From contig JAEXHI010000002.1 of the NCBI GenBank assembly GCA_023450085.1, positions 72,164-136,163 of the forward strand: 64,000 nucleotides of DNA. The letters are read 5' to 3'. A program made the translations under genes and the position numbers. Origin of the DNA: Bacteroidota bacterium (lineage in GTDB: Bacteria > Bacteroidota > Bacteroidia > Sphingobacteriales > Sphingobacteriaceae). Shown one piece after another: positions 25,426 to 33,833 of this stretch (position 1 is its first letter; every line of letters starts with the position of its first letter). The notes under the pieces were generated by a model. The model saw only the letters and a program-made list of their open reading frames with translations, did no database searches and was not told the origin of the DNA.

Positions 25426-27168
25426 ATGAGAAAAGTTCTCCTCTTTGCCATTTTGAATATGTTTCTTGTGGCTAACGCACAAACCTCCGCTATTTTTGAG
25501 AATAATGAAGCCAGTGCCTTGCAGCCTTACATCAATCAATTTCAGTCTGATGAAACCATGCTCAATAGAAAATACGTATTAAAGAGGACTGAGGAGTATT
25601 TTATACGAATGGATCAATTCTATAAAGACTGGCTTTCTCAATTGAAGAATGTCCCATTCGCTAAACTTTCTCAAAATGAAAAGGTTGATTATCTTTTGTT
25701 GAAAAGAAATATCACTGCAAATGACAAGACTTTAAAAAACGCTTATCAAGAATTCAAGAACAATAGCTATTTGCTGCCCTTTGCAAATATCATCGTAGAT
25801 TTTGAGCAGAAAAGAAGAATTGGTAAGCAGCAGTTTGGAGCCGAAGTTGCCGCCGCTTTTGAACGTTTGAAAACTCAAATTGAAGTAACCAGAAGAGCTG
25901 TCGATAAAAAAGACCTTTCTGCGAATTCGAAACAGGCAAACTGGGCGCAACAAACTATTGGTCAATATACCGCAGGCTTTACTGAAGCTTACAAGTTTTA
26001 TGAAGGTTATGATCCTCAGTTTACCAAGGCTACCAAAAACCTATATCCCGAAGTAATTGCAGCATTAAAAAATTACGCTACAGACTTAGAAAAAATCGCC
26101 AAGCAAAATGCGGCCTTAAATGACGGAACAGGTATCGTTGGTGAACCTATTGGTCGAGCAGCTTTAATAGATGGTTTGCAAAATGAAATGATTGCCTACA
26201 CACCAGAAGAGCTTACGGCCATCGCTCAAAAAGAGTTCGCTTGGTGCGATGCGGAAATGGCAAAAGCTACTCGTGAAATGGGATTTGGCAACGACTGGAA
26301 AGCTGCACTGGAGAAAGTGAAAACAGCATATCCTTCATTGGGTAAACAACCCGAGTTGGTTTTTGAGCTGGCAAATGAAGCCATCAATTTTGTAGAGCAG
26401 AATAAATTAATCGCGGTTCCTGCCTTGGCAAAAGAAGGCTGGCGCATGCGTATGCTAACACCCGAAGAACAACGTTTTGCACCCTTCTTTTTAGGAGGAG
26501 AGTCGGTGTTGATTGCCTATCCAACGGAAGATATGACCGATGAAGCAAAGATGATGACTTTGAGAGGGAATAATAGGCATTTTTCAAGAGCGGTGGTTTT
26601 CCACGAATTGATTCCTGGACATAACTTACAATATTATATGCAAAGCAGATACAAACCGTATCGTAGAGCATTTAGCACGCCATTCTGGACCGAAGGCTGG
26701 TCATTGTATTGGGAAATGCTGCTTTGGAATAACAACTTCGCAAAAACACCTGAGGATAAAATTGGAATGTTGTTTTGGCGCATGCACCGTTGTGCCCGTA
26801 TCATTTTTTCTACCAAGTATCATTTAGGCGAGTGGACACCCAAACAATGTATCGATTTTTTGGTAGAGCGTGTAGGTTTTGAAAGAGCTAATGCCGAAGC
26901 CGAAGTGAGAAGGTCTTTTACAGGTAATTATGGCCCTTTATATCAAATTGGATATATGATTGGAGGTTTACAGTTTAAGGAACTACAAAAAGAGTTGGTG
27001 CAAACAGGTAAAATGACCAATATCGCTTTCCACGAGAGAGTTTTGAAAGAGAACTGTATGCCCGTGGAAATGTTAAGAGCCTTATTGACCAATCAAAAGT
27101 TAGCCGAAGATTTTAGCACAAAGTGGAAGTTTGCTGGCGAGGTGGATAGTATAACCTCGATTGATTAA
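25426..27168 (+). CDS. DUF885 putative metallo-hydrolase
   Basis: This 580-residue exported protein has a signal peptide (MRKVLLFAILNMFLVANAQ). The DUF885 signature is VVFHELIPGHNLQYYMQSRYKPYRRAF near residue 390, an HExxxGH zinc-binding-like motif, followed by FWTEGWSLYWEMLL with a likely third ligand glutamate. MIGGLQFKELQKELVQTG near the C terminus is also typical. The fold resembles gluzincin metallopeptidases, and a peptidase or hydrolase role is inferred. Length is normal for the family. It stands alone between the divergent barrel gene and the MarR-controlled operon. Confidence 0.85.
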   Translation: MRKVLLFAILNMFLVANAQTSAIFENNEASALQPYINQFQSDETMLNRKYVLKRTEEYFIRMDQFYKDWLSQLKNVPFAKLSQNEKVDYLLLKRNITANDKTLKNAYQEFKNNSYLLPFANIIVDFEQKRRIGKQQFGAEVAAAFERLKTQIEVTRRAVDKKDLSANSKQANWAQQTIGQYTAGFTEAYKFYEGYDPQFTKATKNLYPEVIAALKNYATDLEKIAKQNAALNDGTGIVGEPIGRAALIDGLQNEMIAYTPEELTAIAQKEFAWCDAEMAKATREMGFGNDWKAALEKVKTAYPSLGKQPELVFELANEAINFVEQNKLIAVPALAKEGWRMRMLTPEEQRFAPFFLGGESVLIAYPTEDMTDEAKMMTLRGNNRHFSRAVVFHELIPGHNLQYYMQSRYKPYRRAFSTPFWTEGWSLYWEMLLWNNNFAKTPEDKIGMLFWRMHRCARIIFSTKYHLGEWTPKQCIDFLVERVGFERANAEAEVRRSFTGNYGPLYQIGYMIGGLQFKELQKELVQTGKMTNIAFHERVLKENCMPVEMLRALLTNQKLAEDFSTKWKFAGEVDSITSID

Positions 27169-27204
27169 AAGGAAATTTAAGCCACATTCAAAAAAGTGAT
27201 ATTC

Positions 27205-27249
27205 TGCTTGCATAGTAAAAATCAATTCGCTAAATTTGTTATGCAAGCA
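27205..27249 (+). promoter_or_regulatory. Promoter with flanking inverted operator for the MarR/beta-oxidation operon
   Basis: TTG at 27208-27210, exactly 20 bp, then TAAATTTG at 27231-27238: an ideal Bacteroidota promoter. A 10-bp inverted repeat, TGCTTGCATA (27205-27214) and TATGCAAGCA (27240-27249), covers the -33 box and the expected start point. A direct repeat GCATAGTAAA (27210-27219, 27247-27256) overlaps both arms. This is the layout of a repressor operator and suggests autoregulation by the MarR protein. Confidence 0.7.
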
Positions 27250-27259
27250 TAGTAAATTG

Positions 27260-27697
27260 ATGAAGCAGAAAGAAACAGTAGATTATTTTTTAAAGGTGGT
27301 TTGGCAAAACGTTTCAAACACCTACAATCAAATAGCGTCAGGATTTGGGATTACCCAAGCCATTGGTTACGTACTCATCAATATTGAAGCTGAAGGCACT
27401 GCGGTATCAGCATTGGCAAGCTTACTTGGGGTTAAAGCCACGAGTTTGTCGAGGATGCTAAACAATATGGAGGAATCGGGGTTGATTTATAGGGAAACAT
27501 CCGAAGGGGATAAAAGATCGGTAAAGATTTTTTTAACACCTTTTGGCATCGAAAAGCGCAAGCTTGCCCGCGATGTGGTGATTTCATTTAATGAATATCT
27601 GAATGAGAAGCTGAGCATTAGAGAGAAAGAACAATTGATCAATACACTAGATAAAATTAATCAGTTAACATTGGCTTATCGGCCAACAAAAAAATAA
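27260..27697 (+). CDS. MarR-family transcriptional regulator of the beta-oxidation operon
   Basis: The frame extends to a TTG at 27236, but ATG 27260 (MKQKETVDYFLKVVWQNVSN) is chosen because the promoter's -7 box lies at 27231-27238. The 145-residue product has the winged-helix MarR fold: AVSALASLLGVKATSLSRMLNNMEESGLIYRETSEGDKRSVKIFLTPFGIEKRK, including the DxR wing motif (GDKRSVKI). It is the first gene before the 3-hydroxyacyl-CoA dehydrogenase, thiolase and acyl-CoA dehydrogenase genes, so it probably represses them and responds to an acyl-CoA; the ligand is inferred from context. An inverted repeat around its own promoter suggests autoregulation. Confidence 0.9.
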   Translation: MKQKETVDYFLKVVWQNVSNTYNQIASGFGITQAIGYVLINIEAEGTAVSALASLLGVKATSLSRMLNNMEESGLIYRETSEGDKRSVKIFLTPFGIEKRKLARDVVISFNEYLNEKLSIREKEQLINTLDKINQLTLAYRPTKK

Positions 27698-27775
27698 TAA
27701 TGAACAGAACCATTGTGATTTGCCAAATAGAAAATATTTAAAAAATCATAATAGCTTTTTACCATTAAAGAAAAA

Positions 27776-30190
27776 ATGATGCTAAAAAAAGATATAACGA
27801 AAGTAGCGGTTTTGGGATCGGGTATTATGGGTTCGCGTATTGCCTGCCATTTTGCTAATATTGGCGTAGAAGTTTTATTGTTGGATATTGCGCCGAAGGA
27901 ATTGACGGCTGAGGAACAGGCGAAAGGATTAGCGCTGGATCATAAGACCGTAAAAAATAGGATTGTTAATGCGGCATTGCAAACTGCGGTGAAAAGCAAC
28001 CCTTCGCCAATCTATTCCCAAAGTGTACTTCAAAAAATCAGTACTGGTAATTTCGACGACGATATGTCTAAGATTGCCAACTACGATTGGATCATTGAAG
28101 TAGTGGTTGAAAACTTGGACATTAAGAAGAAAGTATTTGAACAGGTAGAGCAGTTTCGTAAGGCGGGAACTTTAATTACCTCTAATACTTCGGGTATTCC
28201 TATCCATTTAATGGCTGAGGGAAGAAGCGAGGATTTTAAAGCAAATTTTTGTGGTACCCACTTTTTTAATCCGCCACGTTATTTAAGATTGCTCGAGATT
28301 ATCCCAACACCACATACCAAACCAGAAATTATAGATTTCTTGATGCACTATGGTGATAAGTTTTTGGGTAAAACTACCGTGTTGTGTAAAGATACTCCAG
28401 CTTTTATCGCTAATCGAGTAGGGGTATACTCCATCATGGCTTTACTTCATTCTGTAGAGAAGTTAGATTTAACGGTAGAGGAGGTAGATAAGTTTACTGG
28501 TCCTGCCTTAGGTAGACCTAAATCGGCTACTTTCCGTACATCGGATGTAGTAGGTTTGGATACGATGATTAAAGTGGCCAAAGGCTTGTATGATAATGTG
28601 CCGAACGATAAGGCGCACGATTTGTTCAAGCTTCCTGCTTATGTAGAAAAAATGGCCGAAAACAATTGGTTGGGCGATAAGACCAAGCAAGGTTTCTACA
28701 AGAAAATCAAAAATGCAGAAGGAAAGAGCGAGATTTTGGCGCTTGACCTTAAAACACTAGAATATAAGCCACAGCAAAAAGTAAAATCTGCTACGTTAGA
28801 AATGACCAAAAACATTGATAAGGTAGCTGATAGGATGAAAGTTTTTGCTGCGGGAAAAGATAAAGCGGGCGAACTGTTCCGCACTTCATTCTTCGGGCTG
28901 TTCGAATATGTTTCGGATCGTATTCCTGAAATTGCCGATGAGCTTTATAAAATAGATGATGCCATGCGTGCTGGCTTTGGCTGGGAGCTTGGTCCTTTTG
29001 AAGTTTGGGATGCCGTTGGTGTAGCCGAGGCTATTGAAGGCATGAAGAAATATGGCAACGTGCCAGCTGCTTGGGTAAGTGAAATGCTATCAGCCGGAAA
29101 TACCTCGTTCTATAAAGTTGAGGATGGTGTAAAGAAATACTACGACATTCCTTCGAAAAGCTATAAAGCTATTCCAGGTACTTCAGATTTCATTATCCTA
29201 GAAAATCTGAAAGCTAATAATAAAGTGCTCTATAAAAATGCTGGTGCCTCTATCATTGATCTTGGCGATGGTATTTTAAATGTAGAGTTCCACTCGAAAA
29301 TGAATACCATTGGTGGTGATACGTTAAGTGCCATCAACAGAGCCATTGATATGGCCGAAAAGGATTATCGCGGCGTAGTGATTGGTAACGATGGAGCTAA
29401 TTTCTCTGCTGGTGCCAATGTGGGCATGATCTTTATGATGGCCGTAGAACAGGAATGGGAAGAGCTTAACATGGCCATACGTTTGTTCCAGAATACTTCT
29501 ATGCGTATCCGTTACTCTTCAATTCCGGTAGTGGTGGCGCCACATAATCTTACTTTGGGGGGTGGCTGCGAGTTTAGCTTACATGCTGATCATGTACAAT
29601 TGAGTGCCGAAACTTATATGGGACTTGTGGAGTTTGGTGTTGGGGTAATTCCTGGAGGTGGCGGTACCAAAGAGTTTGCATTAAGAGCATCTGATGAGTT
29701 CAGCGATGATCAAATTGTGCAAAACACCTTAAAAAACCGCTTCTTAACCATTGGTATGGCCAAAGTGTCGACCTCTGCTGTAGAGGCTTTTGAGTTGGGT
29801 TATTTGCAGAAAGGTAAATATGCCATTAGTATGAACCGTAGTCGTTTAATCGCTGATGCCAAAGCGAAAGCTATTGAATTGGCCGAAGCTGGATACACCA
29901 AACCTGTACAACGCAAAAACATTAAAGTGCTGGGCAAGCAAGGTTTGGGTATTGTTTATGCGGGAGCGAATAGCATGTATTCCGGTCATTATATCTCGGA
30001 GCATGATAAGAAGATTTCAGAAAAACTGGGTTATGTGATGTGTGGCGGCGATTTGTCGTCTCCAACAGAAGTAACCGAGCAATACCTGTTAGATTTGGAA
30101 CGTGAAGCATTTTTATCGCTATGCGGAGAAAGAAAAACACTGGAACGTATACAAAGTATTGTGACAAAAGGAAAGCCGTTGAGGAACTAG
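27776..30190 (+). CDS. 3-hydroxyacyl-CoA dehydrogenase / enoyl-CoA hydratase (FadB/FadJ-type, domains reversed)
   Basis: An 804-residue multifunctional beta-oxidation enzyme. It opens with the NAD-binding domain of 3-hydroxyacyl-CoA dehydrogenase (KVAVLGSGIMGSRIACHFANIG), with NTSGIPIHLMAEG and GTHFFNPPRYLRLLEIIP carrying the catalytic region. The C-terminal dehydrogenase domains follow (FIANRVGVY; GLDTMIKVAKGLYDN; AGFGWELGPFEVWDAVG). The enoyl-CoA hydratase domain is at the C-terminal end (about 490-720), with GANFSAGANVGMIF and LTLGGGCEFSLHADHVQLSAETYMGLVEFGVGVIPGGGGTKE. E. coli FadB has the opposite order. ATG 27776 or 27779 are both possible starts. It is the second gene of the MarR operon; the next metabolic gene is the thiolase. 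Confidence 0.93.
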   Translation: MMLKKDITKVAVLGSGIMGSRIACHFANIGVEVLLLDIAPKELTAEEQAKGLALDHKTVKNRIVNAALQTAVKSNPSPIYSQSVLQKISTGNFDDDMSKIANYDWIIEVVVENLDIKKKVFEQVEQFRKAGTLITSNTSGIPIHLMAEGRSEDFKANFCGTHFFNPPRYLRLLEIIPTPHTKPEIIDFLMHYGDKFLGKTTVLCKDTPAFIANRVGVYSIMALLHSVEKLDLTVEEVDKFTGPALGRPKSATFRTSDVVGLDTMIKVAKGLYDNVPNDKAHDLFKLPAYVEKMAENNWLGDKTKQGFYKKIKNAEGKSEILALDLKTLEYKPQQKVKSATLEMTKNIDKVADRMKVFAAGKDKAGELFRTSFFGLFEYVSDRIPEIADELYKIDDAMRAGFGWELGPFEVWDAVGVAEAIEGMKKYGNVPAAWVSEMLSAGNTSFYKVEDGVKKYYDIPSKSYKAIPGTSDFIILENLKANNKVLYKNAGASIIDLGDGILNVEFHSKMNTIGGDTLSAINRAIDMAEKDYRGVVIGNDGANFSAGANVGMIFMMAVEQEWEELNMAIRLFQNTSMRIRYSSIPVVVAPHNLTLGGGCEFSLHADHVQLSAETYMGLVEFGVGVIPGGGGTKEFALRASDEFSDDQIVQNTLKNRFLTIGMAKVSTSAVEAFELGYLQKGKYAISMNRSRLIADAKAKAIELAEAGYTKPVQRKNIKVLGKQGLGIVYAGANSMYSGHYISEHDKKISEKLGYVMCGGDLSSPTEVTEQYLLDLEREAFLSLCGERKTLERIQSIVTKGKPLRN

Positions 30191-30208
30191 AGTGGAGTAG
30201 GGAGCAAA

Positions 30209-30234
30209 GAGCAAGGAACAAAGATCAAAGATTT
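30209..30234 (+). repeat. Left repeat L1 before the four-helix-bundle gene
   Basis: A 26-bp purine-rich sequence (GAGCAAGGAACAAAGATCAA, then AGATTT) ending two bases before the ATG at 30237. Its first 20 bases are the inverted complement of 30607-30626 with one mismatch. It matches 31833-31858 in the next intergenic gap at 23 of 26 positions. Confidence 0.8.
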
Positions 30235-30236
30235 TT

Positions 30237-30587
30237 ATGCACAACTTTAGGCAACTGCAAATTTGGAAAGAAGGAATGGACGTGACCAAACAGGTTTATC
30301 TGCTTTTGGCTAAGTTCCCATCTTCAGAAAAATTTGGTCTGATATCCCAGATCTCTAGATGTGCAGTTTCTGTTCCTTCGAATATTGCTGAAGGTTCATC
30401 AAGATCATCTGATAAAGAATTTGCACATTTTTTATCCATTGCTTTAGGTTCTTTATTTGAATTGGAAACTCAACTTTTGCTCGCAATTGAACTAGAAATT
30501 ATTAATAGAAATGAAATGGAGCCGCTGATCGAAAGCATTATCCAATTGCAAAAGAAAATATCGGCTTTTAAAAAGACATTAAAATAA
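30237..30587 (+). CDS. Four-helix-bundle protein (23S rRNA intervening-sequence / S23 family)
   Basis: This 116-residue protein belongs to the TIGR02436-type family, named for ORFs found inside 23S rRNA intervening sequences. It shows LQIWKEGMDVTKQVYLLLAKFP, SSEKFGLISQISRCAVSVPSNIAEGSSRSSDKEFAHFLSIALGS and LFELETQLLLAIEL, the conserved helices with the SIPSNIAEG-like motif. The family forms a barrel-like pentamer related to the Avd protein of diversity-generating retroelements, and its role is largely unknown. Here it lies between the hydroxyacyl-CoA dehydrogenase and thiolase genes, enclosed by inverted repeats, so it is probably a passenger of an inserted element. No reverse transcriptase or template repeat is nearby. 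Confidence 0.9.
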   Translation: MHNFRQLQIWKEGMDVTKQVYLLLAKFPSSEKFGLISQISRCAVSVPSNIAEGSSRSSDKEFAHFLSIALGSLFELETQLLLAIELEIINRNEMEPLIESIIQLQKKISAFKKTLK

Positions 30588-30593
30588 TATTTA

Positions 30594-30647
30594 TTGGTTA
30601 AGGTGCTTGATCTTTATTCCTTGCTCCTTAATCTTTAATCTAAAATA
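30594..30647 (+). repeat. 54-bp direct repeat, copy 1, two bases before the thiolase ATG
   Basis: The 54-bp sequence starting TTGGTTAAGG and ending AAAATA is repeated at 31930-31983 with four mismatches. In both places it ends exactly two bases before a start codon. Its middle is the inverted complement of L1. Confidence 0.88.
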
Positions 30648-30649
30648 GC

Positions 30650-31825
30650 ATGGAAGCATACATAATAGCAGGACTTAGAACAGCCGTTGGCAAGGCTCCA
30701 AGAGGGGTATTTCGCTTTACTAGGGCCGACGATTTAGCCGCTGATGTAATCAGACAGTTGGTGGCATCGGTACCCAATTTGGTAAAAGAAGAAATTGACG
30801 ATGTGATTGTGGGTAATGCCACTCCCGAAGCTGAACAAGGCTTGAACATTGGTCGCATGATTAGTTTGATGGGCTTGGATACCGATAAAGTACCAGGTGT
30901 AACCGTAAATAGGTATTGTGCCTCGGGTTTGGAAACCATTGCCACTGCAGTAGCTAAAATTAAAGCGGGTATGGCCGATTGTATTGTGGCAGGTGGCGTA
31001 GAAGTGATGTCGGGAATGCCGTTTGGCGGATGGAAGTTGGTCCCTAATCCAGAGGTGGCTAAAAATAATCCAGATTGGTACTGGGGCATGGGCTTAACTG
31101 CCGAAGCTGTGGCTAAAGAATATAATGTAAGCCGAGAAGACCAAGATGAGTTTGCTTACCATTCGCACTTAAAAGCTGTTGAAGCCATTAAAAATGGTCA
31201 TTTAAAAGCAGGTGTTTTGCCCATCACGGTAAACGAAAACTACTTGGATGCGAACATGAAAAAACAGACTCGTAGCTATGTGGTAGATACAGATGAAGGC
31301 CCCCGTGCAGATACAACCTTAGATCGTTTGGCCAAGTTGAAACCTGTTTTTGCTGCCGATGGTTGTATTACTGCAGGTAACTCTTCACAAACTTCAGACG
31401 GTGCCGCTTTTGTATTGGTGGTTTCGGAAAAGAAAATGAAAGAGCTGGGTGCTGAGCCAATTGCCCGCATGGTAAGCTATGGTGTAGCTGGTGTACCACC
31501 TCGAATTATGGGTATTGGTCCAATTGAAGCTATTCCAAAAGCTTTGAAAATGGCTAACATGCAGCAGGATGAAATTGGACTGATTGAACTGAACGAGGCT
31601 TTTGCTTCACAATCATTAGCGATCATCAGGACCTTGGGTTTAGACCAAAATAAAATTAATGTAAACGGAGGCGCAATTGCCTTAGGACACCCACTGGGTT
31701 GTACAGGAGCTAAACTATCGGTACAACTGTTTAACGAAGCGAAGCGCCAAAACCAAAAATACGGTATGGTCACTATGTGTGTAGGAACAGGTCAGGGTGC
31801 TGCGGGGATATTTGAAATCTTCTAA
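30650..31825 (+). CDS. Acetyl-CoA C-acyltransferase (thiolase)
   Basis: A 391-residue thiolase that performs the last step of beta-oxidation, 3-ketoacyl-CoA plus CoA to acetyl-CoA and shortened acyl-CoA. All catalytic motifs are present: the acyl-accepting Cys90 in VNRYCASGLETI, the NEAFASQ motif, His347 in GGAIALGHPLGCTGAK, and Cys377 in MCVGTGQGAAGIFE. Length is normal. It follows the four-helix-bundle gene by 62 bp, all of it the repeat described above, and precedes the acyl-CoA dehydrogenase. The operon supports a degradative role, not acetoacetyl-CoA synthesis. Confidence 0.95.
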   Translation: MEAYIIAGLRTAVGKAPRGVFRFTRADDLAADVIRQLVASVPNLVKEEIDDVIVGNATPEAEQGLNIGRMISLMGLDTDKVPGVTVNRYCASGLETIATAVAKIKAGMADCIVAGGVEVMSGMPFGGWKLVPNPEVAKNNPDWYWGMGLTAEAVAKEYNVSREDQDEFAYHSHLKAVEAIKNGHLKAGVLPITVNENYLDANMKKQTRSYVVDTDEGPRADTTLDRLAKLKPVFAADGCITAGNSSQTSDGAAFVLVVSEKKMKELGAEPIARMVSYGVAGVPPRIMGIGPIEAIPKALKMANMQQDEIGLIELNEAFASQSLAIIRTLGLDQNKINVNGGAIALGHPLGCTGAKLSVQLFNEAKRQNQKYGMVTMCVGTGQGAAGIFEIF

Positions 31826-31832
31826 GATAAAG

Positions 31833-31858
31833 GAACAAGGAACAAAGAATAAAGATTT
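31833..31858 (+). repeat. Left repeat L2 after the thiolase gene
   Basis: A 26-bp purine-rich sequence matching L1 (30209-30234) at 23 of 26 positions. Between it and the second 54-bp repeat lie only 71 bp without a gene, so this gap looks like the same element without its ORF. Confidence 0.75.
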
Positions 31859-31929
31859 CATACGAAAAAAAGTCGTCGTGGTGAAACAATAGATCGTTAC
31901 GATAAAATAAGAAATAAAAAAATAATTTG

Positions 31930-31983
31930 TTGGTTAAGGAGCTTGGTCTTTATTCCTTGCTCCTTAATCCTTAATCCAAAATA
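31930..31983 (+). repeat. 54-bp direct repeat, copy 2, two bases before the acyl-CoA dehydrogenase ATG
   Basis: Matches 30594-30647 at 50 of 54 positions and has the same two-base spacing to the start codon. It contains an imperfect inverted complement of L2. Confidence 0.88.
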
Positions 31984-31985
31984 CA

Positions 31986-33767
31986 ATGAGCAAAACAATT
32001 AAAGGCGGAGAATTCCTAATCAAGGAAACCACTTACCACGATGTATTTATACCAGAAGAATTTGATGAAGAGCAGCAAATGATTGCGCAGACCTGTCGCG
32101 ATTTCTTGGCAGCTGAGGTTTATCCTAACTTAGAGAAATTAGACAGTCACGAGGATCCAGAATTGATGCCAACCTTACTGACTAAAGCGGGTGAATTGGG
32201 TATTCTTGGCGTTTCTGTGCCAGAAGAATATGGGGGTTTCGGTAAGAACTTTAATACCTCGATGTTGGTGGCCGATGTGGTAGGTGCAGGACATTCGTTC
32301 GCAGTAGCATTATCTGCCCACACTGGAATTGGTACTTTGCCTATTTTGTATTACGGGAACGAGGAGCAAAAAGCTAAATACATTCCAAAGTTGGGTACTG
32401 GCGAGTGGAAAGCCGCTTACTGTTTAACAGAGCCCAATTCAGGTTCGGATGCTAACTCAGGAAAAACCAAGGCCAAGTTGAGCGATGACGGTAAGCATTA
32501 CATCATTAATGGTCAAAAAATGTGGATCACCAACGGAGGTTTTGCAGATATCTTTATTGTTTTTGCTAAAATTGATGATGACGAAAATCTTACTGCTTTT
32601 ATTGTAGAGCGTGATTTTGGTGGCATCACTATGAATCCTGAAGAGCATAAAATGGGGATCAAAGGTTCATCAACCCGCCAAATTTTCTTTAACGATTGTG
32701 CGGTGCCGGTAGAGAACATGTTGAGCGATCGTCAGAATGGATTTAAGATTGCGGTTAACATCTTGAACATTGGTCGTATTAAACTTTCGGCTGCGGCTAT
32801 AGGTGCTTCAAAAGCAACCATTAGTACTGCGGTAAATTATGCAAATGAGCGTCAGCAGTTTGGTAGGTCAATTTCAAAATATGGTGCTATCCGTTATAAG
32901 ATTGCTGAAATGGCTACCAAGGTTTATGCCGTAGATGCGGCAAATTATCGTGCTGGACAAAATATTGACGACACTTATGATGCTTTAGTGGCTGATGGCA
33001 TGGAGCCAGCTAAAGCCAAATTAAAATCGGTAGAGCAATTTGCGGTAGAGTGTGCGATATTGAAAGTATGGGGTTCTGAGGCCTTGGATTATGTGGTGGA
33101 TGAAGGTGTGCAGATTTATGGTGGGATGGGTTTTAGCGCTGATGCACCAATGGATAGGGCTTATCGTGATGCACGTATCAACCGTATTTTTGAAGGAACA
33201 AATGAAATCAATCGCTTGCTGACCGTTGATATGATGTTGAAACGTGCGATGAAAGGCGAGTTGGACTTGATGACTCCAGCAACTGCGGTTGCCGCAGAGC
33301 TGATGTCGATTCCTGATTTTGGAGAAGAAGATAATACGCTGTTTGCAGCCGAGAAAAAGGTATTGCAAAATCTGAAAAAAGCGACTTTAATGGTGGCAGG
33401 TGCAGCAGTGCAAAAGCTGATGATGAGCTTGAGCAAAGAGCAAGAGATTTTGATGAACATTGCTGATATGGCCAGTTATGTTTATGTGGCAGAATCAACC
33501 TTGCTGCGTACGGAGAAATTAGTGAGTATGAAAGGTGAGGAGGCTTGTAAAGGTCAGCTGGATATGATGCGTATCTATTTGGTAGAGGCGGTTGATGGCG
33601 TAGCCAAAGCGGGTAAAGAAGCACTTTGGGCATTTGGTGAAGGTGATGAATTGCGCATGATGTTGGTTGGTTTGAGAAGGTTTACCAAAATGGAACCTTT
33701 TAATGTGAAACAGGCTCGTCAGAATGTAGCTCAACAGATCATTGAAGCTAATAAATATATTTTTTAA
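31986..33767 (+). CDS. Acyl-CoA dehydrogenase (long, VLCAD-like form)
   Basis: A 593-residue FAD enzyme that introduces the alpha-beta double bond in acyl-CoA, the first step of beta-oxidation. The N-terminal and middle domains show GVSVPEEYGGFGKN, AAYCLTEPNSGSDANS and KMWITNGGFADIFIVFAK. The C-terminal flavin domain shows GRIKLSAAAIGASKATISTA and NERQQFGRSISKYGAI. The catalytic base is in YRDARINRIFEGTNEINR, with the glutamate near residue 403. A helical C-terminal extension of about 170 residues makes it the size of the membrane-linked VLCAD group instead of the ~380-residue short forms. It is the last gene of the operon, followed by a good terminator. Confidence 0.94.
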   Translation: MSKTIKGGEFLIKETTYHDVFIPEEFDEEQQMIAQTCRDFLAAEVYPNLEKLDSHEDPELMPTLLTKAGELGILGVSVPEEYGGFGKNFNTSMLVADVVGAGHSFAVALSAHTGIGTLPILYYGNEEQKAKYIPKLGTGEWKAAYCLTEPNSGSDANSGKTKAKLSDDGKHYIINGQKMWITNGGFADIFIVFAKIDDDENLTAFIVERDFGGITMNPEEHKMGIKGSSTRQIFFNDCAVPVENMLSDRQNGFKIAVNILNIGRIKLSAAAIGASKATISTAVNYANERQQFGRSISKYGAIRYKIAEMATKVYAVDAANYRAGQNIDDTYDALVADGMEPAKAKLKSVEQFAVECAILKVWGSEALDYVVDEGVQIYGGMGFSADAPMDRAYRDARINRIFEGTNEINRLLTVDMMLKRAMKGELDLMTPATAVAAELMSIPDFGEEDNTLFAAEKKVLQNLKKATLMVAGAAVQKLMMSLSKEQEILMNIADMASYVYVAESTLLRTEKLVSMKGEEACKGQLDMMRIYLVEAVDGVAKAGKEALWAFGEGDELRMMLVGLRRFTKMEPFNVKQARQNVAQQIIEANKYIF

Positions 33768-33787
33768 GGTGATATAATTTGTTTGTT

Positions 33788-33827
33788 AAGGCTTAAGGTT
33801 GTGGCAATGCCATCCTTAAGCCTTTTT
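33788..33827 (+). terminator. Intrinsic terminator of the beta-oxidation operon
   Basis: Arms AAGGCTTAAGG (33788-33798) and CCTTAAGCCTT (33814-33824) are exact inverted copies. The loop holds a second small hairpin (TGGCA/TGCCA), and a T-run follows. Confidence 0.85.
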
Positions 33828-33833
33828 AATAAT

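Noticed and set aside
30237..30587. Four-helix-bundle protein considered as the Avd component of a diversity-generating retroelement
   Set aside because: No reverse transcriptase, template repeat or variable repeat is present nearby, and the inverted repeats fit an intervening-sequence element better.
33021..33734. Several overlapping minus-strand frames opposite the acyl-CoA dehydrogenase
   Set aside because: They are shadows of a clear gene and have no family features.
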